A stretch of 64,000 nt of DNA, taken from the NCBI GenBank assembly GCA_902760645.1, contig CACWHC010000004.1:1-64000 (forward strand), in the 5' to 3' direction. The notes beneath the pieces were generated by a model that saw only the letters and a program-made list of their open reading frames with translations, ran no database searches and was not told the origin of the DNA. Shown here in pieces: positions 44,828 to 54,281 of the stretch (positions are counted from its first letter, which is position 1; every line of letters starts with the position of its first letter). The translations under genes were made by a program, and so were the position numbers. The DNA comes from an uncultured bacterium. GTDB lineage: Bacteria; Cyanobacteriota; Vampirovibrionia; Gastranaerophilales; Gastranaerophilaceae.

Positions 44828-46678
44828 CTAATCTAAGAATACAGTTCCTTTTGGTAAATCAAGCAAATTCCACTTAGCATCTGATTTAATATTACCGTTT
44901 GAATCAAATACGCTTGGGTTAGCCTGAATTATATCATTTACATTAGGTGCCGGCTGTAAGTGTTTAGCCAAGTCTGCCGCATTTTGAGCGTTGTAACTCT
45001 TAACCTTATTCTGTCTTGCAACATCCTGACGAGCCCAGTTGCCCCACTTGAAGTTAGCACCGTTGTTGCCTTCAGTTCCGCGTTTTGAGTAGTCATTTGA
45101 ACTTACGTTATATCCGGACATGCCTTCATATTGTCTTAAATCATAATGACCGACTTTATTTTCGCCTTCGCCGTCTTCTTCATAATTTAATTCATAAAGT
45201 TCAGCATGTGTTGACTTGATATCAGTACCATCCTGTTTATCTGCAGAAACCAGTACATATAAAGGTTGTCCGCTTCTGCCGCCGGTTTGTATTGGAGTAC
45301 CGTCAGAAAGTTTACCTGCCTGAGCTTCCTCATCAGTTACCAATCTGTAAGTATATGAGTTGATGTTACCTTTATCAGGGTCATTTGTATTATCCTTGAA
45401 TGTAATTGTTTCAGGTTTTTTGTAATCAGAACCTGTAGTTTCAACTTCACCGTCTTCATTAGCTAATATATATTGACCGGCATCAGTTTTCTGCATAGGA
45501 TTTGTACCTGTTTTCCAGTCAGCTTCCTGAATATTTCTGCGAGCCTTTAAGCCTTCATCAACTGCTCTGCCTCTGAATTTTGCAGGAGTTGGATCCGGTT
45601 CCGGTTCCGGCTCCGGTGACGGTTCCGGTTCAGGTGATGGTTCCGGTTCAGGTGATGGTTCCGGCTCAGGTTGGTTAATTTTAGCTTCTGGCACTTCGCT
45701 TCTGTCGTGAAGCTGACTTGCTCCTGCTAAACCTGCACCAACAGCACCACCGGCAATTAATCCGGGTATCAAATGACCGGAACCGGCAACAGCAGGAATA
45801 AATAATCCGCCACCGCCATCTAATGCCCCGATAGCAGGCAAACCTCCTGTTATTATAGATGCACCAATTCCGGCACCTGCAGCTGTTGCAGCAACACCGC
45901 CTGCAATAAGTGCTTCCGTATAATCGTGAGCATGGTCAAAACCTAAATGTTTAAACAAGTTCTTTGTTTTACGTGCAGAACCGTGTGAAATTGCACCGTC
46001 CACATCCTTTGCTTTTCTTGTTAAATCAAATCTTTCTTTATAACTTACTTTATTATCATCGCCTACAAGTTTTGCAGCTGCAACTTTCAAACCATCCTGG
46101 TCCTCTATTGTCTTTTTACCGTTTTCGTCAGTTTTAACAAAGCCTTTAAGTTCATCAAACTGCTCTAAACGTTTCATATCACTATCTGTTAATTCAACAA
46201 CATGTTTACCTTGTGCTTCAGCTTTAGCTTTTTTCTCTTTAAAATCAGCTGCTTTTTTGTCATCAGGGGTAAAATATACCGCAGAAATTACTTCATCAGC
46301 AGCTTTTTCAGATTCAATACGTTCTTTTGCTTCTTTTTTCGCAATTTTTGCTGCTTCTTTTTCTGTCATACCTGCATCAACGTATTGCTGTTTAAGAGTT
46401 GATTCATACTGTTCGCGTCTTGCACTGTAGTCTTTTTTACTTTCCATTTTCTCAGAACCGCGTTCAAGACTTGTGCCTGCATAATTTTGGTTTTGTGTAA
46501 GCTGAGCATCAGCTCTGGATACATCACCCTTCTTACTCATAAATACGCTTTCAGGATTAAAACTAACAGGTTTGCCTTCCTTAGCAGCTTTCATTGCTTC
46601 TTTGTACTCCTGCTTGCTCATTTTTACATAAATAGTTTGTCCATCAGCAGTCGTAAATTCTCGTAATTTTACACTCAT
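44828..46678 (-). CDS. Unknown protein with Gly-rich hydrophobic core and Glu-Pro repeats
   Basis: 616 residues, family not recognised. Residues 1-250 are highly charged and helical (Lys/Glu/Ala-rich, coiled-coil-like: MTEKEAAKIAKKEAKERIESEKAADE). Residues about 250-325 hold two Gly/Ala-rich hydrophobic stretches (ALIAGGVAATAAGAGIGASI, HLIPGLIAGGAVGAGLAGA) that could insert in a membrane. A PEPEPSPEPEPSP repeat (about 337-360) links to a polar C-terminal domain of 250 residues. No N-terminal signal peptide. It lies upstream of, and in the same orientation as, the adhesin. Membrane-active surface or secreted protein is a guess. Confidence 0.65.
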   Translation of the reverse strand: MSVKLREFTTADGQTIYVKMSKQEYKEAMKAAKEGKPVSFNPESVFMSKKGDVSRADAQLTQNQNYAGTSLERGSEKMESKKDYSARREQYESTLKQQYVDAGMTEKEAAKIAKKEAKERIESEKAADEVISAVYFTPDDKKAADFKEKKAKAEAQGKHVVELTDSDMKRLEQFDELKGFVKTDENGKKTIEDQDGLKVAAAKLVGDDNKVSYKERFDLTRKAKDVDGAISHGSARKTKNLFKHLGFDHAHDYTEALIAGGVAATAAGAGIGASIITGGLPAIGALDGGGGLFIPAVAGSGHLIPGLIAGGAVGAGLAGASQLHDRSEVPEAKINQPEPEPSPEPEPSPEPEPSPEPEPEPDPTPAKFRGRAVDEGLKARRNIQEADWKTGTNPMQKTDAGQYILANEDGEVETTGSDYKKPETITFKDNTNDPDKGNINSYTYRLVTDEEAQAGKLSDGTPIQTGGRSGQPLYVLVSADKQDGTDIKSTHAELYELNYEEDGEGENKVGHYDLRQYEGMSGYNVSSNDYSKRGTEGNNGANFKWGNWARQDVARQNKVKSYNAQNAADLAKHLQPAPNVNDIIQANPSVFDSNGNIKSDAKWNLLDLPKGTVFLD

Positions 46679-46991
46679 GATAAATCCTTTCTCGCAACCT
46701 CGCAGGTACGATTACTTTTAATTAATACTTCTCTATACACTAATTAACAATTTCTATCGGAAAAATTTGCCTAAAACTTTAGAAATTTTCAAAACCCGAT
46801 TTAAAATTTCTTAATATAACTGGATTACAACCCATAAATTTGTATTTACAAAACTTAATATTTTCTATCTTTTATATATACTTAATATATGCATTATATG
46901 AATTTATTATACATTACAAATAATTTATCATATTTGACACAAATGCCATATTTATAATAATATCAATGTATTGAGTACTTTAGGAGAAGGC
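46679..46991. other. Intergenic divergent promoter region
   Basis: About 310 bp of very AT-rich sequence between the divergent 616-residue gene and the substrate-binding lipoprotein. Several TATAAT-like and TTGACA-like hexamers occur (for example TTGACA at 46935), but no gene, tRNA or clear riboswitch is seen. Confidence 0.4.
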
Positions 46992-47771
46992 ATGTTTAAG
47001 AAAATAGTATGCGTTTTAATATTCATGTGTATATTCCTTTGCGGATGTGCCACGCCTAAGAGCAAAAATGATTTTAAAATGATTAAAAAACGCGGAAGAA
47101 TAATTGTAGGTGTAAGAAGCGACACCAAACCTTTCGGATACAGAGATATTAACGGCAATTTACAGGGATTTGATATAGATTTAGCAAGAGCTATTGCAAA
47201 ACACATATTTGCAGATATGGGTGCAGTTGAATTTGTACCTGTTACGGCGGCGAACAGGATTTCCATGCTAACTTCGGGGAAAGTAGATATCCTTATTGCG
47301 ACAGTATCTGTAACAGACCAAAGACGCATGCTTGTTGATTTTTCAAAACCATATTATATGGCAGGACAAGCAATACTTGTCAAAAACAACCGAAATGTTG
47401 CAACAATAAGGCAATTAAACGGCAAAAGGGTAATTATTGTATACGGCTCTACAGGTGAAGAAAGCGTAAGACTAAATGCACCTGAGGCTATTGTAAGAGG
47501 GTATAAAGACTACGGTTTAGCGTACAAAGCCCTGAAAAAAGGTGATGCGGATGCAATGATAGCGGATGATACAATTTTGTATAATCTTGCATTAGACGAC
47601 CGCTCCGTAAAAATACTGAAAAAAAGGTTTTCTAAAGAACCGTATGCCGTAGCTTTCAGAAAAGGCGATGAGTCAACTCAATTAAAAGATGCGGTGAATT
47701 TTACCATCGATTTAATGGAACACAGCGGACATCTTAGGAAACTGCAAAAGAAGTGGGGGATTTGGAAATAA
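46992..47771 (+). CDS. Amino-acid-binding lipoprotein (SBP_bac_3)
   Basis: 259 residues from ATG 46992 (AGGAGAAGG upstream; the open frame from 46971 is not preferred). Lipoprotein signal with lipobox LCGC at about residues 17-20. Then a family 3 periplasmic binding domain: KRGRIIVGVRSDTKPFGYRDINGNLQGFDIDLARAIAK, then DILIATVSVTDQRRMLVDFSKPYY and VYGSTGEESV. It captures amino acids for an ABC importer; no permease or ATPase gene adjoins. Its stop overlaps the aroC start (TAATG). Confidence 0.88.
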   Translation: MFKKIVCVLIFMCIFLCGCATPKSKNDFKMIKKRGRIIVGVRSDTKPFGYRDINGNLQGFDIDLARAIAKHIFADMGAVEFVPVTAANRISMLTSGKVDILIATVSVTDQRRMLVDFSKPYYMAGQAILVKNNRNVATIRQLNGKRVIIVYGSTGEESVRLNAPEAIVRGYKDYGLAYKALKKGDADAMIADDTILYNLALDDRSVKILKKRFSKEPYAVAFRKGDESTQLKDAVNFTIDLMEHSGHLRKLQKKWGIWK

Positions 47772-48811
47772 TGCTTGAAAAATTCAGATTTTTAACCTCG
47801 GGAGAAAGCCATGGCAAATGCCTCACGGCGATAATAGAGGGATTACCTGCAGGATTGAATATTGATACTAATTTTATAAATTCCGAACTTAAACGCAGAC
47901 AGCAGGGATACGGCAGAGGCGGGAGAATGGCTATTGAAGCCGATACCGCAGAAATTACATCCGGAGTAAGGTTTGGAAAAACAATAGGTTCTCCGGTTAC
48001 ACTTGTTATCTGTAATAAAGATTATGAAAATTGGCAAAAAATAATGAGCATAAACCCGGAGGATACAAACGATGAAAAGAGTTTTACGGCATACCGTCCG
48101 GGACATGCCGATTATGCAGGAAGCATAAAATATAATCATAAAGATTTAAGGAATGTGCTTGAACGCTCAAGTGCAAGAAAGACAGCAATAGAAGTCGCAG
48201 TAGGTGCTGTTGCAAAATTATTTCTGAAGCATTACAACATAGAATGCACTTCAAAAATATTACAAATCGGCAACGGGAAAACGGAAGAAGAATTTCATAA
48301 AGAAATTGATAAAGCTAAGGAAGCAGGAGATACCCTTGGCGGAAAATTTGAAATCACATATACAAATTTACCCGTAGGATTGGGTTCTTATGTACATTGG
48401 GACAGAGGAATTGACGGGAAAATTGCACAGGCAGTGATGAGTATACCTGCGGTAAAATCTGTTTCCATAGGTGACGGCGAAGATGCTTATAAAATTTCCG
48501 GCAAAGATTTTCATGATGAAATTTATTGTGAAAACGGGAACATCACAAGAAACACCAACCATGCCGGAGGCATAGAAGGCGGAATGACAAACGGGGAAGA
48601 CTTAATTGTTAAAGCTGTCATGAAACCCATTCCGACATTAAAAACACCTCTTGCAACGGTTGACAGTAAAAACATGGCTGAAACGACCGCACATTTTGAA
48701 CGCTCGGACACATGTGCAGTTGAAGCATGCGCCGTTGTTGCAGAAGCACGAATTGCATGCGTTCTTGCCAACGAAATCATGTTGAAATATCCGACAGATT
48801 ATATTGAATAG
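47771..48811 (+). CDS. aroC: Chorismate synthase
   Basis: 346 residues from ATG 47771, coupled to the preceding gene (the frame is open from 47753). FMN-dependent enzyme converting EPSP to chorismate. Motifs: LTSGESHGKCLTAIIEGLPAG, RRQQGYGRGGRMAIEADTAEI, GHADYAGSIKYNHKDLRNVLERSSARKTAIEVAVGAVAK, and THFERSDTCAVEACAVVAEA-like C-terminal signature. Chorismate is also the source of 4-hydroxybenzoate or tyrosine-derived aryl starters that the APE cluster would need. Confidence 0.95.
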   Translation: MLEKFRFLTSGESHGKCLTAIIEGLPAGLNIDTNFINSELKRRQQGYGRGGRMAIEADTAEITSGVRFGKTIGSPVTLVICNKDYENWQKIMSINPEDTNDEKSFTAYRPGHADYAGSIKYNHKDLRNVLERSSARKTAIEVAVGAVAKLFLKHYNIECTSKILQIGNGKTEEEFHKEIDKAKEAGDTLGGKFEITYTNLPVGLGSYVHWDRGIDGKIAQAVMSIPAVKSVSIGDGEDAYKISGKDFHDEIYCENGNITRNTNHAGGIEGGMTNGEDLIVKAVMKPIPTLKTPLATVDSKNMAETTAHFERSDTCAVEACAVVAEARIACVLANEIMLKYPTDYIE

Positions 48812-48825
48812 AGAAAGGCAAGTCA

Positions 48826-50136
48826 ATGGAAGTAACAGTAATAGGAGGCGGACTTGCCGGCTCGGAAGCTGCATTACAGTTAGCAAAAAGAAATATACAG
48901 GTCAAATTATACGAAATGCGTCCTGTAAAAACCACAGGAGCTCATAAAACCGATAAATTCGGGGAATTTGTATGTTCAAACAGTCTTGGAGCGGCAGATT
49001 GCTCTAATGCCTCAGGTTTGCTGAAAAAAGAGATGCAAATATTAGGCGGTGAACTAATAAACATAGCGTTTGAACATTCCGTTCCTGCCGGAGGAGCTTT
49101 GGCAATAGACAGAGAAGCTTTTTCGCAGTCTGTTACGGATAAAATAAATAACAATCCAAATATTACTGTCATAAGAGAAGAAACAAAAAAAATTCCGGAC
49201 GGAGTTGCCATTATGGCATCAGGACCACTAACAAGCGAACCCCTTGCAAATTCTATAAAAGAATTTACAAAAAGTGAACATCTGCATTTTTTTGACGCTA
49301 TTGCACCTATAGTTGAAGTTGACAGTATAAACTTTGATAGGGCATTTTATGCAAGCAGATATGATAAGGGTGAGGCATCATACATAAATTGTCCGATGAA
49401 TAAAGAAGAATATGAAAATTTTTACAATATACTTATAAGTGCTCCTAAAATTGAGCTTAAAGAGTTTGAAAAGAATGCTAAATTTTTTGAAAGCTGTCTT
49501 CCGATAGAAGTTCTTGCCTCAAGGGGAGTTGATACATTAAGATTTGGACCGATGAAACCTGTCGGACTTGTTGATAAAAGAACCGGCGAAAAAAATTACG
49601 CAGTAGTCCAGCTAAGGCAGGATAATTCTGCCAAAACCTTATACAACCTTGTCGGATTTCAGACCAATTTAAAATGGGGAGCACAAAAAGAGCTTCTTCA
49701 ATCTATTCCGGGCTTAGAAAACGTAAACATTTTAAGATACGGAGTTATGCACCGAAACACTTTCATAAATTCACCTCAGCTGCTAAACCCGACTCTGGAA
49801 TCCCGAACAAGAAAAGGACTGTTTTTTGCAGGACAATTAACAGGTACGGAAGGATATACGGAATCTATTGCTTCAGGTTTACTTGCAGGAATTAATGCGG
49901 CAAGATATATTAATGGGAAAGAATTACTGACTCTTCCGCAGGAAACAATGCTTGGAGCATTAACTCACTACATAACCAACCCTGAACATACAAAATTTCA
50001 GCCGATTAATTCTAACTGGGGAATTGTCCCACCCATAGAATTACCTAAAAATGAAAGAAAAAATAAAAAGCTGAAAGCAGAAATCATTTCTAATCGTTCC
50101 ATTACCGCATTAAACGATATTTTAAATAATTTGTAA
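48826..50136 (+). CDS. trmFO: Folate-dependent tRNA m5U54 methyltransferase
   Basis: 436 residues. FAD-binding VIGGGLAGSEAALQLAKR at the N-terminus, then LYEMRPVKTTGAHKTD and FVCSNSLGA, the hallmark of TrmFO, and a C-terminal FFAGQLTGTEGYTESIASGLLAGINAARY. It makes ribothymidine 54 in the T loop using methylene-tetrahydrofolate. Lies 14 bp after aroC with an AGAAAGG ribosome site. Confidence 0.95.
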   Translation: MEVTVIGGGLAGSEAALQLAKRNIQVKLYEMRPVKTTGAHKTDKFGEFVCSNSLGAADCSNASGLLKKEMQILGGELINIAFEHSVPAGGALAIDREAFSQSVTDKINNNPNITVIREETKKIPDGVAIMASGPLTSEPLANSIKEFTKSEHLHFFDAIAPIVEVDSINFDRAFYASRYDKGEASYINCPMNKEEYENFYNILISAPKIELKEFEKNAKFFESCLPIEVLASRGVDTLRFGPMKPVGLVDKRTGEKNYAVVQLRQDNSAKTLYNLVGFQTNLKWGAQKELLQSIPGLENVNILRYGVMHRNTFINSPQLLNPTLESRTRKGLFFAGQLTGTEGYTESIASGLLAGINAARYINGKELLTLPQETMLGALTHYITNPEHTKFQPINSNWGIVPPIELPKNERKNKKLKAEIISNRSITALNDILNNL

Positions 50137-50202
50137 CAAAAAGGTAATTATACGCAAAAAATTTTATTCTCGGATTTTTTATCCGCAGGAGAATAAATTT
50201 TC

Positions 50203-51816
50203 ATGAAAATATTAGCAATTAGCAGTACTGATAATAAAAACAATATCTGCATAAATAAAAGCTCTAAAAATACAAACGCACGAGATAATACGGCAAATTT
50301 TGAGTTATCAAATTCGATAAAAAACTATGTTGTGCCATTTATGGGCAATAACAAGAGAAAAGTTCATTTACCAAATGAGCTTAGACAAAGCACCATAAAC
50401 GAATGTAATCCGGTACCGGATGACGGTGTAGATTCGGAAAGACTTTCCGGCATCTTATCAACCGCATTTGAATATCTGAAAAACGACAACCTTGTAGTCC
50501 TCGGATGCTCCGACAGACGTGATATGCAAAACAAGGTCAGAAAAATTTTCTATGACGATAATATTTTTTCGGAAGAAAGAGAAATAAACAATGTAATCGT
50601 AATTGAAGATGACAGAATTATAGATGAGCCGATAACATTTATTAAAGAAGGCAAAAAGCTGTATGTCATTGGGAATGCTCAGATTGTAAATAAAGAAACA
50701 AAAGAAAAAATTTACGCAACGGATACAGAAAAAACTTTAATAAATCCGTACATACACAGCATAAAGCTGTACAATACGGATCTTGATAACATTTCGTTGG
50801 GAGAAATCCCTGACAGAAGAGATTTACAACACATAAAGAAATTTAAGGTGGAAGATTTTTTGGATTTGGATTTTAGAACCTCAGGCAATTTATCCCCCGA
50901 AGAATTTAGCACCAGAATAGATAAGGAAGATCAGTATGTAGCCGGAAAACATCCTCTGTTTTCTGATATAGGAGGTAATAAAGAAGCCATCCAACGCATA
51001 GTGGAAACAATCTTTGCACCTATGGTGTACCCTGATTTGTTTGGTCACGTTATGACTAAAGGTACACTGTTAGCAGGTCCTCCGGGTACAGGTAAATCCA
51101 TGCTCGGGATAGCACTTGCTAATGAGCTTTCAAAAAGATTAGGACAAAAAGTAAGTATTCATGAAATCAGCGGGGCTCAAATGCAGATTCCTGCCGTAGG
51201 CGGCAGCGAAGCTAAGTGGCGTGCCTTATTTGAAACTGCTATAGAAAATCAGCCTTCTATTATACTAATAGATGAAGTTGATGCATGCACACCCAAAAGA
51301 GATGACAGCAGTAATGCAAGATTTGATAACTCGGTTGTTAATCAGCTGCTTAGTCTTTTTAGCAATCTTGAAAAAAGCGATAACAAAGTCTATGTTATAG
51401 GAATGACAAACAGACCTGAAGCCATTGATCCTGCGATGCTCAGACCCGGAAGACTTGGTAATCTTATTCCGGTTCCGGCTCCGAATTTTGAAGAAGCAAA
51501 AGACATTTTCTATAAAGTGTCTAATCAATACAAATTTGACGATACTTTTGATGTTGATGCGTTCTTAAAGAAAATAATCAGTGTAAACGGAACAGGCTCA
51601 ATAATAGCAGGAACACTGGAAAATGCCCAATTATTCGCTCGGCGTAAAGGAGGGATATACCAAAGAGTTTTGGATAATACACTTACAAAAGAAAATTTTG
51701 ATGATTGCTTAATAAGTCAGGATGATATTGATAAAGCCTTTGCCTGCGAAATAGAAAAACAGAAAAAAGCGAAAATATCCTCAGACAGAATAGTGATAAA
51801 AGGTTTTAGAAACTAA
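50203..51816 (+). CDS. AAA ATPase of the FtsH/Cdc48-like class
   Basis: 537 residues. Unrecognised N-terminal region (1-245) starting MKILAISSTDNKNN and reaching PFMG at 45-48, the shared FxG signature. One AAA module: FSDIGGNKEAIQRI, Walker A GPPGTGKS (292-299), Walker B IILIDEVDA, sensor GMTNRPEAIDPAMLRPGRLG. No protease domain or second AAA ring, so it is not FtsH itself. It probably remodels or unfolds a specific partner bound by the N-domain. GGAG precedes the ATG; a strong terminator follows. Confidence 0.82.
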   Translation: MKILAISSTDNKNNICINKSSKNTNARDNTANFELSNSIKNYVVPFMGNNKRKVHLPNELRQSTINECNPVPDDGVDSERLSGILSTAFEYLKNDNLVVLGCSDRRDMQNKVRKIFYDDNIFSEEREINNVIVIEDDRIIDEPITFIKEGKKLYVIGNAQIVNKETKEKIYATDTEKTLINPYIHSIKLYNTDLDNISLGEIPDRRDLQHIKKFKVEDFLDLDFRTSGNLSPEEFSTRIDKEDQYVAGKHPLFSDIGGNKEAIQRIVETIFAPMVYPDLFGHVMTKGTLLAGPPGTGKSMLGIALANELSKRLGQKVSIHEISGAQMQIPAVGGSEAKWRALFETAIENQPSIILIDEVDACTPKRDDSSNARFDNSVVNQLLSLFSNLEKSDNKVYVIGMTNRPEAIDPAMLRPGRLGNLIPVPAPNFEEAKDIFYKVSNQYKFDDTFDVDAFLKKIISVNGTGSIIAGTLENAQLFARRKGGIYQRVLDNTLTKENFDDCLISQDDIDKAFACEIEKQKKAKISSDRIVIKGFRN

Positions 51817-51846
51817 AAAAACGTACCCTTTATGGTACGTTTTTTG
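51815..51846. terminator. Bidirectional terminator
   Basis: Hairpin ACGTACC-CTTTAT-GGTACGT flanked by A6 and T6, between the convergent AAA ATPase and HxlR-family genes. Confidence 0.88.
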
Positions 51847-51860
51847 ATTAAAATTCTTGA

Positions 51861-52211
51861 TTAATATTTTGATTTTGCTAATGCTTTGTAACTGTGCCCC
51901 CACTCAGCCATATTATTAATTGCAGGCTTCATCTGCTCACCCAGCTGAGTCGGAGTATACTCAACACCGGCGGGAGCTCCGGGATAAATTGTAGTTCTGA
52001 TGAGTCCGTATTCCGTCAAATCTTTTAAATAACCCTTAAGCTGCCACCCCATACACTGAGTTGATGCACTAAGTTGCTTAAAACTTTTTGTACCTGACAA
52101 CAAATCACGCATAATTCTGATTTTTGCAGAACAATCCATAAGCAAAAGAAACACATCTACGGCATCATTCGGCATATTTTTAGGCACTTTAAAATTTTTC
52201 TCACCACTCAT
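51861..52211 (-). CDS. HxlR-family transcriptional regulator
   Basis: 116 residues with the winged-helix plan of HxlR: CSAKIRIMRDLLSGTKSFKQLSASTQCMGWQLKGYLKDLTEYGLIRTTIYPGAPAGVEYTPT and GEQMKPAINNMAEWG. Two cysteines (CSAKI and TQCMG) could allow redox sensing, which is inference. Divergent from the NifU-like gene at 52380. Confidence 0.85.
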   Translation of the reverse strand: MSGEKNFKVPKNMPNDAVDVFLLLMDCSAKIRIMRDLLSGTKSFKQLSASTQCMGWQLKGYLKDLTEYGLIRTTIYPGAPAGVEYTPTQLGEQMKPAINNMAEWGHSYKALAKSKY

Positions 52212-52379
52212 ATATAATTATCCTCATATTATTTATCATTATAACATATATGATTTCAATTATCAATATCAAATATATATAAATAGCAGGCTTAGCAAAG
52301 GTAAAAAGCAAATTGACATTGATTTTTCAGCAAGGTACAATCATTGGGTAAACATAACTTGAAGGGAGTTAATAAAAAC

Positions 52380-53084
52380 ATGTTGGATCGTATTCAAATT
52401 ACAAAAGAAGTTGAAGAAATGTGCCAAGTAAAACGTGGCGTAAAAGGCGAACCGGCTCCGATACCTCAGGAAGGACAATGGACAAAATGTAAAGAAATTA
52501 AAGACATTTCCGGTTTGACTCATGGTTGCGGATGTTGTGCACCGCAACAGGGTACTTGCAAATTAACTTTAAACGTTAAAAACGGTGTTATACAAGAAGC
52601 TTTGGTAGAAACTATCGGCTGCTCAGGAATGACACACTCCGCAGCTATGGCAGGGGAAATTCTTCCGGGTAAAACAATCCTTGAAGCATTAAACACAGAC
52701 CTTGTATGTGATGCTATTAACGTTGCAATGAGAGAATTATTCTTACAAATCGTTTATGGCAGAACTCAAACAGCGTTCTCAGAAAACGGTTTACCTGTAG
52801 GTGCAGGTCTTGAAGATTTAGGTAAAGGCTTGTGCTCTATGTGCGGTACAATTCACTCTACAAAACAAAAGGGTGTAAGATACCTGCAATTAACCGAAGG
52901 CTATATCCTTGAATTGGGACTTGATAAAAATAACGAAGTTATCGGTTATAAATTTATCAATCTTGGCAAATTTATGGATGCAGTTAAAAAAGGTGTTAAT
53001 CCGCAAGAAGCATATGATAAAAATATCGGGACTTACGGCAGATTTGCAGATGCAGTAAAATATATTGACCCGAGAAAAGAATAA
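52380..53084 (+). CDS. NifU-like iron-sulfur scaffold-type protein
   Basis: 234 residues from ATG 52380 (GAAGGGAG upstream). Three cysteine clusters: HGCGCCAPQQGTC, ETIGCSGMTH and GLCSMCGTIH. The N-terminal part resembles the NifU/IscU scaffold fold. It is followed 66 bp later by a GGGtGRT protein, a pairing I recall as conserved in anaerobes. Role unknown, with Fe-S or other metal handling inferred from the cysteines. Confidence 0.78.
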   Translation: MLDRIQITKEVEEMCQVKRGVKGEPAPIPQEGQWTKCKEIKDISGLTHGCGCCAPQQGTCKLTLNVKNGVIQEALVETIGCSGMTHSAAMAGEILPGKTILEALNTDLVCDAINVAMRELFLQIVYGRTQTAFSENGLPVGAGLEDLGKGLCSMCGTIHSTKQKGVRYLQLTEGYILELGLDKNNEVIGYKFINLGKFMDAVKKGVNPQEAYDKNIGTYGRFADAVKYIDPRKE

Positions 53085-53150
53085 CGAACAAGAAGCCGAA
53101 GTAAGTTCGGCAACACATTAAAGGTAGATTAATTATAAGGAAATAAAAAA

Positions 53151-54152
53151 ATGGCAAATTTTGAAGGAAAAGACAGACGTGAGTCTACTTTAAAGAAGGT
53201 TTTACCGGAATACGGTTTTAAAGACCTTGATGAAGCCCGTGAATTATGCTTATCAAAAGGTATTGATGTTGACAATATTGTTAAAGGCATTCAACCAATC
53301 GCATTTGATAATGCATCTTGGGCATATACTTTGGGTTGTGCTATCGCAATCAAAAAAGGAATTAAAAATGCAGCTGATGCAGCAGAAGCTATAGGTTTAG
53401 GTTTGCAGGCATTTGCAGTTCCGGGTTCTGTCGGTGATACTAGAAAGGTTGGTATCGGTCATGGTAACTTGGGTGCTATGCTTTTAAGAGAAGAAACAAA
53501 ATGTTTCTGCTTCCTGGCAGGTCACGAATCTTTTGCCGCTGCTGAGGGTGCTATCGGTATTGCAAGGAATGCCGATAAAGTCAGAAAAGAACCTTTAAGA
53601 GTAATCTTAAACGGTCTTGGTAAAGATGCCGCTTATGTAATTTCAAGAATTAACGGTTTCACATATGTTGAAACTCAATATGATTACAAAACAGGCGAAT
53701 TAAAAGTTACTAAAGAAATTCCTTTCTCTGACGGAGAAAGAGCAAAAGTAAAATGCTACGGTGCTGATGATGTATCGGAAGGTGTTGCTATCATGATTAA
53801 GGAAGGTGTTGATGTATCTATTACGGGTAACTCAACTAACCCTACAAGATTCCAGCATCCTGTAGCAGGTACTTATAAGAAATGGGCTATTGAAAACGGA
53901 AGAAAATACTTCTCAGTAGCTTCAGGCGGTGGTACAGGCCGTACTCTTCACCCTGATAATGTTGCTGCAGGCCCTGCTTCTTACGGTATGACGGATACTA
54001 TGGGCAGAATGCACGGGGATGCCCAGTTTGCGGGTTCTTCATCTGTTCCTGCTCACGTTGAAATGATGGGCGTTATCGGTATGGGCAACAACCCGATGGT
54101 TGGTGCTACTGTTGCTTGTGCTGTTGCAGTTGCTCAGGCTATGAACAAGTAA
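53151..54152 (+). CDS. GGGtGRT family protein
   Basis: 333 residues. Carries the name-giving SGGGTGRTLHPDNVAAGPASYGMTDT (about 262-287) and a Gly-rich C-terminus VGATVACAVAVAQAMNK. Highly conserved family without an assigned activity. Good ribosome site (AAGGA). The partner upstream is the NifU-like protein. Low-variability, Gly-rich loops suggest a nucleotide- or cofactor-binding enzyme, which is inference. Confidence 0.85.
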   Translation: MANFEGKDRRESTLKKVLPEYGFKDLDEARELCLSKGIDVDNIVKGIQPIAFDNASWAYTLGCAIAIKKGIKNAADAAEAIGLGLQAFAVPGSVGDTRKVGIGHGNLGAMLLREETKCFCFLAGHESFAAAEGAIGIARNADKVRKEPLRVILNGLGKDAAYVISRINGFTYVETQYDYKTGELKVTKEIPFSDGERAKVKCYGADDVSEGVAIMIKEGVDVSITGNSTNPTRFQHPVAGTYKKWAIENGRKYFSVASGGGTGRTLHPDNVAAGPASYGMTDTMGRMHGDAQFAGSSSVPAHVEMMGVIGMGNNPMVGATVACAVAVAQAMNK

Positions 54153-54182
54153 ATTTATTGAATATAAATTACAGATACAATT

Positions 54183-54214
54183 ACAAACCCTCTCAAAATT
54201 GAGAGGGTTTGTTT
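54183..54214. terminator. Terminator of the NifU-like/GGGtGRT operon
   Basis: Hairpin ACAAACCCTCTC-AAAATT-GAGAGGGTTTGT followed by TTTTA. Confidence 0.88.
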
Positions 54215-54281
54215 TATAGGCAATCTCTGGTACAGATAATTACTGCTTGACATACAATATTGTCAAAATTATCATAGAAAC

